Shown in pieces: positions 7,447 through 13,122 of a stretch of DNA of 13,122 bases. How positions within the stretch are numbered: the stretch's first letter is position 1; every line of letters begins with the position of its first letter. Made by a program: the position numbers and the translations under genes. Origin of the DNA: Bacteroides sp. CAG:1060 (GTDB taxonomy: Bacteria; Bacteroidota; Bacteroidia; Bacteroidales; UBA932); contig HF986342.1 in assembly GCA_000432655.1 (NCBI GenBank), positions 12,026 to 25,147 on the forward strand, written 5' to 3'. The notes beneath the pieces are model-generated. The model was given only the letters and a program-made list of their open reading frames with translations. It was not told the origin of the DNA and ran no database searches.

Positions 7447-8186
7447 TGGAACTGTTTTTTTCAAGGGATATCCAAGCTGGTGTCGTGCGACTTGATCCGG
7501 AGGAATCTGCACATTGCGTGAAGGTGCTTCGCCATAGGGAAGGTGACAGCATCAATATAATTGACGGTAGAGGCGGGCTTTACCAGTGCCGTCTTTCCAT
7601 AGCTGATACCAAGAAGGCGGAAGCTGTGGTTGAATCCTATACCGACGAATTCGGAGGACATCCTTATCGTCTTCAGATGGCTGTCAGCCCTACGAAGAAC
7701 AGTTCCCGGTACGACTGGTTTCTGGAGAAAGCTACGGAAATAGGTGTGGACACGATTGTTCCTGTGCTTGGAGAGCATTCCGAGAGAAGGGTTATCAATA
7801 CCGGAAGGACTTTCAAGCTTATCCTTTCGGCAGCCAAGCAGTCCCTCAAGGCGTATGTCCCGCAGTTGCTTGCTCCGGTAAGTGTCAAGACATATCTTGG
7901 CCAGGTGCCAGAGGAGAAACTGCGCCTGATTGCTTTTTGTGATGAGGAGTTGGATATATCACAACGTCAGTCCATAGCGAAAGCGCTTGCGGAATATTCC
8001 GTTAAGGACGGACAGATTCCGGATATTGCGATTCTGATAGGTCCGGAGGGTGATTTTTCCGAGGAAGAGGTGAATCTGGCAATAGAACTCGGATGGACTC
8101 CGGTGCATATCGGGTCGAGCCGTTTGCGTACGGAGACTGCTGCGGTTACTTCCGTGGCTGCTGTTTATTTGCGATTCTTAAAATAA
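7446..8186 (+). CDS. rsmE: 16S rRNA m3U1498 methyltransferase RsmE
   Basis: RsmE methylates N3 of U1498 in 16S rRNA in the assembled small subunit, using S-adenosylmethionine. The 246-residue protein has an N-terminal PUA-like RNA-binding part (residues about 1-70, with HCVKVLRHREGD at 23-34). A SPOUT methyltransferase domain follows, marked by PTKNSSRYDWFLEKATEIG at 82-100, LIGPEGDFSEEE at 197-208, and the C-terminal knot motif SSRLRTETAA at 224-233. Length and motif order are normal. The first base of its ATG is the last base of the radA stop codon, so translational coupling is likely. Confidence 0.95.
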   Translation: MELFFSRDIQAGVVRLDPEESAHCVKVLRHREGDSINIIDGRGGLYQCRLSIADTKKAEAVVESYTDEFGGHPYRLQMAVSPTKNSSRYDWFLEKATEIGVDTIVPVLGEHSERRVINTGRTFKLILSAAKQSLKAYVPQLLAPVSVKTYLGQVPEEKLRLIAFCDEELDISQRQSIAKALAEYSVKDGQIPDIAILIGPEGDFSEEEVNLAIELGWTPVHIGSSRLRTETAAVTSVAAVYLRFLK

Positions 8187-8192
8187 TCTGAT

Positions 8193-9257
8193 ATGAAGCA
8201 TAAATCGTTGTTTTGGGCAGCTGTCTTTCTTTCTGCCATATTCATGGTGTCCTGCAAGAAAGAAGAAGTGAAGCCGGAGGTTAAGAGTTTGGCTTTTGAT
8301 TACAAGGAGTTGGTCAAAGACCTCAACACTCCTTACAAGGACTTCGCGAAGAAATATTCGGAGAATATAAGCATTCTGGATGACTATGCAGCCTTGATAG
8401 TGCTTAAGGGCGTCTGCACGGTTGAAGGCAAGGACTATAGTCTCAATATCATTGCTTCCGGAGATGCCCGTGGCAATATCGCCAAAATCGTAGCCCAGCC
8501 TATGAATGAGGATAATTCCAAGGTGCTGTGGAACCATTTTGTGGGCAATTCATCGCAACTCGGATATGGTGCGTTTATTGAGGCAAAATATAAAACACTG
8601 GACGGATCCGGTACTTTGACGTCGCAGGAAGAAGCAATGTCTTTCTTCGGCAGCCATAGCGCGACATCCTCCACTTTCCTGACATCATTTGCGTACGCCG
8701 GCGGAAACGTCAGGCTTGCACTGCTTCTCAGTACCGGCAATTTCGCATTCCTAATCATGGACAATTACCTCACTCTGGATGAGTCAGTCTTGAGAGGATG
8801 GCCCGGAGTTACATATACGGACCTTGTCACGGCTATGTTCGTGCTCTCAAAAGAGAGGGACAAGAGTCTCTTTTTCGAAAGGGCTGAGGACCTGCTGGGC
8901 AACAGGTTTACCGTAGAGGCTTTCAATAACGAGAAGAACGGGAAGGTCAAGACCGTAGATGCGGTCCTTGACGAGACGGCTTGCTCTTCGTGGGACAAGG
9001 TGTTGTCTGTATGGAAGTCGTATGCAAAAGGCGAGGGCAAACTCAACCTTGGCACGCTGAAGACCGTAAAAGTCTATAAGGATGGGAAAGAGGTGTCCGG
9101 AGCGTTCAAAACTGTCGATGAAATGCTTGCCGACCTTGAGAAAAAAGGCCGTCCTTCGGATGCCATATACGAGGTGACTTTCGCCAAGGATGTTTTCTAT
9201 ATTGCAATTACTCTCGATGCTGAAACCTTGAAGGTGCAGGGTTTTATCAGCGAGTAA
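8193..9257 (+). CDS. Uncharacterised lipoprotein
   Basis: I do not recognise this 354-residue protein. It starts with a clear lipoprotein signal peptide: Lys2 and Lys4, a hydrophobic core at residues 5-19 and lipobox MVSC, with the lipidated cysteine at residue 21 followed by KKEE. The mature part is Lys-rich and has no further transmembrane segment. A hydrophobic patch lies near residues 165-190, around the YAGGNVRLALLLSTGNF stretch. The C-terminal portion resembles alternating strands and helices and ends in KVQGFISE. It begins 6 bp after rsmE with no room for a separate promoter, so it should be read as the last gene of the radA-rsmE run. Its 3' end overlaps the converging aminotransferase gene by 11 bp. 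Envelope location is well supported; function is unknown. Confidence 0.85.
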   Translation: MKHKSLFWAAVFLSAIFMVSCKKEEVKPEVKSLAFDYKELVKDLNTPYKDFAKKYSENISILDDYAALIVLKGVCTVEGKDYSLNIIASGDARGNIAKIVAQPMNEDNSKVLWNHFVGNSSQLGYGAFIEAKYKTLDGSGTLTSQEEAMSFFGSHSATSSTFLTSFAYAGGNVRLALLLSTGNFAFLIMDNYLTLDESVLRGWPGVTYTDLVTAMFVLSKERDKSLFFERAEDLLGNRFTVEAFNNEKNGKVKTVDAVLDETACSSWDKVLSVWKSYAKGEGKLNLGTLKTVKVYKDGKEVSGAFKTVDEMLADLEKKGRPSDAIYEVTFAKDVFYIAITLDAETLKVQGFISE

Positions 9258-10404
9258 TGATTTGAGACAGAATCCTGATACCGTCTTCCATCTTGTCTTT
9301 GTCCAGGAATGAGAAGTTGAGGCGCATTGTGTTGCGATGACTTCCGTCCGGATAAAAGAACGAGCCTGCCACATACGCCACACCGGCAGAAAGGGCTTTG
9401 TCATAAAGAGCGACGGTATTGGTACCTTCAGGGAGAGTAAGGAACAGGAACAGCCCGCCTTCCGGATGGGTCCAGCTTACTCCTTCGGGCATATATTTTT
9501 CGAGGAGCGCGATCATGTGGTCGCGCTTTTCCTTGTAGTAGGCTATGCTTTTTGCCAGGTTGCGGTCAAGGGCACCGCTGCTCATGAATTCTGCCGCTAT
9601 GTATTGATCCAGCACCGGGGGACACAAGTCAAGAGACTGCTTGCAGACATAGATGCTGTCCAATAGTTCTTCCGGTCCGATAGCCCACCCGAGCCTGAAT
9701 CCCGGAGCGAAAATCTTCGAGAAACTGCCGAGATGTATCGTGCGCTCCGGAGCCAGAGAGTAAATGGTTCTGACCGGAGAGCCGGTGTATCGCAGTTCTC
9801 TGTACGGGCTGTCTTCCACTATGATGAATCCGTATTTGCGGGAAAGCGCTGCAAGTTGTTCCCTTTCCTGCAGGGTCATTGTCTCTCCGCTCGGGTTCTG
9901 AAAGTCCGGGATTACATAGCAGAATTTGGCTTTGCCGAGCGTTGCGCTCTCCACTCCGCAGGTCTTCTCATCCCAACTCAGCATAGGCCGGATATCCGCG
10001 CGATATGACTTGAATGACTGTATGGCTCCGAGATATGTCGGGCTGGATGTAAGGATGACGTCTGACGGATTGACCAGAATCCTTGTGCAGATGTCTATAC
10101 CCTGCTGGGAGGATGTGGTTATCTGTACACGGCTGACCGGGACTCCGTATCTGTGTGCCACGGCTTCCCGCAGTTCGCTAACCCCTTGTGTCGCACCATA
10201 TTGCAGGGCCTTGCTTCCGTACCGGTCGATTACCTCTGCGCAAATGCGCTTTATATCTTCCGTAGGAAACGTGGAGGCGTTGGGGTATCCTCCGGCGAAT
10301 GAATATATTGAGCCGAGATCCACCTTTTTGAAAATCTCCCTCACGGGAGATCTCATGAAGTTGTGGACATCGTCCGACAGCAGGCGTGAGTATTCCGGGT
10401 CCAT
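9247..10404 (-). CDS. Class I PLP-dependent aminotransferase (LysN/ARO8-like)
   Basis: This cytoplasmic fold-type I aminotransferase has 385 residues. Visible sites are the N-terminal FAGGYP at 36-41, TTSSQQGID at 96-104, the PLP-contacting DFQNPSG (N170), EDSPY (D198, Y201), the Schiff-base lysine K230 in SFSKIFAPGFRLGW, and the carboxylate-binding R361 in MRLNFSF. It most resembles stand-alone enzymes of the ARO8/2-aminoadipate transaminase group, the same fold found in MocR regulators. It lacks their DNA-binding N-terminus, so it is an enzyme rather than a regulator. Amino-acid preference (aromatic, 2-aminoadipate or branched-chain) cannot be read from the sequence. It follows manC by 10 bp in the same operon, with no evident metabolic link to it. 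Confidence 0.9.
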   Translation of the reverse strand: MDPEYSRLLSDDVHNFMRSPVREIFKKVDLGSIYSFAGGYPNASTFPTEDIKRICAEVIDRYGSKALQYGATQGVSELREAVAHRYGVPVSRVQITTSSQQGIDICTRILVNPSDVILTSSPTYLGAIQSFKSYRADIRPMLSWDEKTCGVESATLGKAKFCYVIPDFQNPSGETMTLQEREQLAALSRKYGFIIVEDSPYRELRYTGSPVRTIYSLAPERTIHLGSFSKIFAPGFRLGWAIGPEELLDSIYVCKQSLDLCPPVLDQYIAAEFMSSGALDRNLAKSIAYYKEKRDHMIALLEKYMPEGVSWTHPEGGLFLFLTLPEGTNTVALYDKALSAGVAYVAGSFFYPDGSHRNTMRLNFSFLDKDKMEDGIRILSQIITR

Positions 10405-10414
10405 GTTGAAACTT

Positions 10415-11509
10415 TTATCTGAATGCTTCGAATTCCGGCATTGCGAGGCTTGAGAGGAATTCCTTCAGTTTGTCCACGTCGCGCGGACATATCATCAACA
10501 CGTCTTTGGTGTCTATGATGATACAGTCCTCAATACCGCGCATGGCAAACAGTTTGTTCGGCTTGTCGGAATAAATTATGTTGCGCTTGCATTCCTGAAT
10601 CAGGCATTTGTTCTTCAGGCTTATGGCGTTGTCGTTCTCGTCATGTGTGGCGAGATACTCGTAGAGAGAGTCCCAGTTGCCGATATCCGCCCAGCTGAAT
10701 TTGGCTGGATATACCCATGCGTTTTCCGTTTTCTCCATCAAGGCGTAGTCTATGGACGCGCGCGGCATGTCCGTGTAGATCCGTTCGAGAAAACCGCGCT
10801 CTTTATCTGTGCCGAGCATGTCCTGCCATCCGGCCCAGAGTCGTGTGATTTCCGGCATGTGCAGCTCCAGTTCCTTTTTGATTTCGGCCGATTTCCATAT
10901 AAATATTCCGGTGTTCCAGAGAAATTCACCTGTTTCGATGAATACTTTTGCCAGGTCAACGTCTGGCTTTTCGGTGAAAGTCTTGACTTTTATCGGCTGA
11001 TCCTTCTCCGCATGCGCATTCATCATCTGGATGTATCCGAAATTGGTGTCCGGTCTTGTAGGCACGACACCGATGGTGATAAGGGCGTTGGTCCCGGCGG
11101 CGTAACTGAAGGCGTTGGCAAGGATGCGGTTGAACTCCACATGGTCCCCGATTATCTGATCGGACGGCATGACCAGCGTCACTGCCAGAGGGTCGCGCTT
11201 GAGGATTGTGTAATTGGCGAATGCCAGACACGGTGCGGTGTTGCGGTTGTATGGTTCAAGCAGGAGGTTCTCGTCCTTTAACTCCGGGAGCTGCTCTTTT
11301 ACGAGCTCTTCGTATCTCGAAAGAGAGACGACCAGAATGTTGTCATCCGGGACTATGTCCTTCATTCTGTCGTATGTCTGCCTCAGGAATGACTTTCCTT
11401 CCGACGTGAAGTCGAGGAACTGCTTTGGTTTGTCGGCTCTGCTGATGGGCCAGAAGCGGGAGCCGAATCCGCCGGCCATAATTATACAATATGAGTGGTT
11501 ATTAAGCAT
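10415..11509 (-). CDS. manC: Mannose-1-phosphate guanylyltransferase
   Basis: This enzyme makes GDP-mannose from mannose 1-phosphate and GTP, feeding GDP-fucose and mannosyl glycan synthesis. The 364-residue protein is the monofunctional form, lacking the C-terminal phosphomannose isomerase domain of long ManC proteins. It has the nucleotidyltransferase signature GGFGSRFWPIS at 13-23 with PKQ at 28-30, MPSDQ at 114-118, TNFGYI at 155-160, FTEKPD at 178-183, LWNTGIF at 197-203, SIDYALMEK at 252-260 and WADIGNWDSL at 273-282. The metal-site aspartate D117 is present; the next residue is Gln where I would more often expect His. The ATG lies inside the 3' end of yraN (8-bp overlap), which supports this start and suggests coupled translation. 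Confidence 0.94.
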   Translation of the reverse strand: MLNNHSYCIIMAGGFGSRFWPISRADKPKQFLDFTSEGKSFLRQTYDRMKDIVPDDNILVVSLSRYEELVKEQLPELKDENLLLEPYNRNTAPCLAFANYTILKRDPLAVTLVMPSDQIIGDHVEFNRILANAFSYAAGTNALITIGVVPTRPDTNFGYIQMMNAHAEKDQPIKVKTFTEKPDVDLAKVFIETGEFLWNTGIFIWKSAEIKKELELHMPEITRLWAGWQDMLGTDKERGFLERIYTDMPRASIDYALMEKTENAWVYPAKFSWADIGNWDSLYEYLATHDENDNAISLKNKCLIQECKRNIIYSDKPNKLFAMRGIEDCIIIDTKDVLMICPRDVDKLKEFLSSLAMPEFEAFR

Positions 11510-11885
11510 ATAATGGTATGAAAGCTTGTGGATAATATTCTATTTCAAACAATTCGCCATTGACAAGTACCGAGATTACATCGAATACGATTTCCAGATC
11601 TTCCGGCAGTCCGGCTCTGTATTTTGAGCGCAGGAAAGCTCCTGCTCCTGATGTCATCATCTTTTGTTTATGTGCGTCCACCCTGTTCTCAGGGGCCTGG
11701 TCGGATGGAACCTCTCTGCTTTTTACTTCCACAATGTGAAGTTCGCGGCCCTTGATACTTATGATGTCAATTTCTATGTGGGAATACCTCCAATTTCGTG
11801 CCAAAATGGTGTGCCCGTGGCTTTCAAGAAATTCGGCGGCTCTCTCTTCGCCTTTCCTCCAGATGGTATTCCTGTTGTATCTCAT
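11502..11885 (-). CDS. yraN: YraN family protein (UPF0102), endonuclease-like
   Basis: This is a small 127-residue protein of the UPF0102 family, whose fold resembles Holliday-junction resolvases and restriction-type nucleases. The family pattern is complete: KGEERAAEFL at 11-20, ILARNWR at 27-33, then the nuclease-like core E38-I-D40 and E53-V-K55 (HIVEVKSR), and VDAHKQKMM around 69-77. The cellular role of the family is not established. Its ATG overlaps the mutS2 stop (ATGA) and its 3' end overlaps manC by 8 bp, so it sits translationally coupled in the middle of the operon. Its placement directly after mutS2 is consistent with a nucleic-acid-processing role, but that is inference. Confidence 0.92.
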   Translation of the reverse strand: MRYNRNTIWRKGEERAAEFLESHGHTILARNWRYSHIEIDIISIKGRELHIVEVKSREVPSDQAPENRVDAHKQKMMTSGAGAFLRSKYRAGLPEDLEIVFDVISVLVNGELFEIEYYPQAFIPLYA

Positions 11886-13122
11886 AGCTTTACTACGGTT
11901 ACGCCCGCACCGCCATTTCTGATGTCTTCGTCGCTGGCGGTTATACCCGCAGCGCCGCGCAGGATGCCAGGAATCGTGCGAAGGTATTTTTGGATTTCTT
12001 CCCTGAGAACGCCGGTGCCCTTTCCGTGGATTATGCGTACCGTCCCGATGTTCAGCATGATGGCGTCATCTATATAGTGCGTGACAATGTTCAATGCGTC
12101 TGAGAGTCTTTCGCCTCGTATGTCCAGTTCCGGAGAGAAATTCAGCTTGCGTTCGGTAATGGAGCTGTCCACCTTGCTGCGCGGGGCCGTGAACGCCTTG
12201 CGGGAAGCTTCGCGGAATTCGTTGGAAGAGATGCGTTCGATGCGTGACGGACTCAGCGTGCTGCTGATGTTCCCTACAATGACGGTGGCTGATTTGGCGC
12301 TGATTTTGGCCAGTTCGCCCACCATTCCGCTGTCCTTTATGCGCACTTTCTCGCCCACCTTGAGCGGTCCTGCATTTTTTGTGTCAGTCTTGTTTTCCTG
12401 GACGTCCGTTTTGGACTTGCGCTTTTTCAGCTGCGCAATCTTGCGGTCAATGTATTCGTCCTTGTTCTTTTTCTCTGTGACTTTCTTTTCCTGTATGGCG
12501 CCGAGGAATCCCTGAAGCTCCAGTCTTGCCGCTTTTGTCTTGTCCTTTTCCGCTTGCGCTTCCTTGATGTCCTTTATCGTCTTCTCGACCTGCCGTCCCG
12601 CGCCTTTGACTATCTCTTCGGCTTCTTGTCTTGCGGCTGAGAGGATTTCTTCTTTCTGCCGCTTTATGTCTTCGAGCTCTTTTGTGTATTTCTCGGTGAG
12701 CCCGGTGAGAGCCTTGTCGCTGTTTTTGACTCTCTGCAGCTTCTCGTCCAGAGCCCGGCGGTTCCGCGCGATTTTGCGCAGGTTGCGTTCGATGCCCACG
12801 AATTCTTCTCCGGCTCTGTTCTCCGCATCTTTGACTATGTTCTCCGGAAGGCGCATCTTGCGGGCGAGTTCGAATGCGAACGAATTGCCCGGAAGGCCTA
12901 TTTCCAGTTTGAACATAGGGGCTATTTTGGATGAGTCATAGAGCATCGCGCCGTTTGTGACATGAGTGTCTGCGCCGGATGCGTAGAGTTTGAGGTTGGT
13001 GTAGTGGGTCGTAATGACACCGTATACGCCTCTTCGGTCTATTTCGCTGAGTATGGCTTCGGCTATGGCTCCGCCCGCGGCCGGCTCGGTGCCCGAGCCG
13101 AACTCATCTATGAGTACGAGCG
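11882..13122 (-). CDS. mutS2: MutS2 (C-terminal part; 5' end outside the window)
   Basis: Only the last 413 or so residues are visible, and the frame is open through the right edge. It begins in the ATPase domain with Walker B LVLIDEFGSGTEP (about 13081-13119), then the THYTNLK segment with its switch histidine. An ATG at 12944-12946 is internal, not the true start. After KLEIGLPGNSFAFELA come a long charged coiled coil (about 12400-12850), a KOW-like segment (VGEKVRIKDSGMVGEL) and the C-terminal Smr domain with LDIRGERLSDAL and HGKGTGVLREE. MutS2 is linked to suppression of recombination and, in Bacillus, to splitting collided ribosomes. The Smr domain motifs look intact. The stop TGA overlaps the yraN ATG, placing mutS2 upstream in the mutS2-yraN-manC-aminotransferase operon. 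Confidence 0.96.
   Translation of the reverse strand, partial: LVLIDEFGSGTEPAAGGAIAEAILSEIDRRGVYGVITTHYTNLKLYASGADTHVTNGAMLYDSSKIAPMFKLEIGLPGNSFAFELARKMRLPENIVKDAENRAGEEFVGIERNLRKIARNRRALDEKLQRVKNSDKALTGLTEKYTKELEDIKRQKEEILSAARQEAEEIVKGAGRQVEKTIKDIKEAQAEKDKTKAARLELQGFLGAIQEKKVTEKKNKDEYIDRKIAQLKKRKSKTDVQENKTDTKNAGPLKVGEKVRIKDSGMVGELAKISAKSATVIVGNISSTLSPSRIERISSNEFREASRKAFTAPRSKVDSSITERKLNFSPELDIRGERLSDALNIVTHYIDDAIMLNIGTVRIIHGKGTGVLREEIQKYLRTIPGILRGAAGITASDEDIRNGGAGVTVVKL

Noticed and set aside
9926..10453. Plus-strand open frame of 175 codons opposite the aminotransferase
   Set aside because: It runs antisense to the N-terminal half of a well-supported enzyme and has a low-complexity-like product. 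It is a shadow frame.
10643..11281. Plus-strand open frame of 212 codons opposite manC
   Set aside because: It is antisense to clear ManC motifs and shows no family pattern of its own.
12944..12946. ATG at 12946 (minus) as the start of the Smr-domain protein
   Set aside because: The same frame continues upstream to the window edge and encodes the MutS2 Walker B motif, so this methionine is internal.

Overview
The window looks like a piece of a Bacteroidota chromosome, most likely order Bacteroidales. Four things point there: a 6-bladed beta-propeller lipoprotein of the BF3164 type, a fused FeoA-FeoB iron transporter with a Cys-rich tail, promoter-like TAnnTTTG motifs instead of clear Shine-Dalgarno sequences, and two lipoproteins with short lipobox signal peptides. 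No genus can be named from the sequence alone. The content is mostly housekeeping. I see no rRNA, tRNA, CRISPR array, insertion sequence, phage or defence genes.

Layout, left to right. Positions 1-88 may hold the last codons of an unidentified + strand gene. A strong 45-nt near-perfect palindrome (107-151) follows and looks like a bidirectional terminator. It separates that end from a minus-strand gene for a secreted 6-bladed beta-propeller lipoprotein (165-1295). A 179-bp divergent promoter region (1296-1474) follows.

A tightly packed + strand run covers 1475-9257: feoAB, queH, galE, a YfcE-like phosphoesterase, radA, rsmE and an unrecognised lipoprotein. Neighbours overlap by one base (TAATG, twice) or are 2 to 33 bp apart. 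The only likely internal promoter is just before galE. The run combines ferrous iron uptake, queuosine synthesis or salvage (QueH is an Fe-S enzyme), UDP-galactose supply, recombination/repair (RadA) and ribosome modification (RsmE).

A minus-strand run enters from the right edge: mutS2 (5' end cut off by the window), yraN, manC and a class I PLP aminotransferase (13122-9247). mutS2 and yraN overlap as ATGA, yraN and manC overlap by 8 bp, and the aminotransferase follows manC by 10 bp, so this is very probably one operon. The two runs converge at 9247-9257, where the stop-codon ends of the lipoprotein gene and the aminotransferase gene overlap by 11 bp with no room for a terminator.

I did not find a convincing undescribed system. 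The best leads are modest: the uncharacterised lipoprotein at the end of the radA-rsmE run, the two-strand-symmetric hairpin, the convergent overlap, the coupled mutS2-yraN pair, and an isoleucine at the substrate-gate position of GalE.
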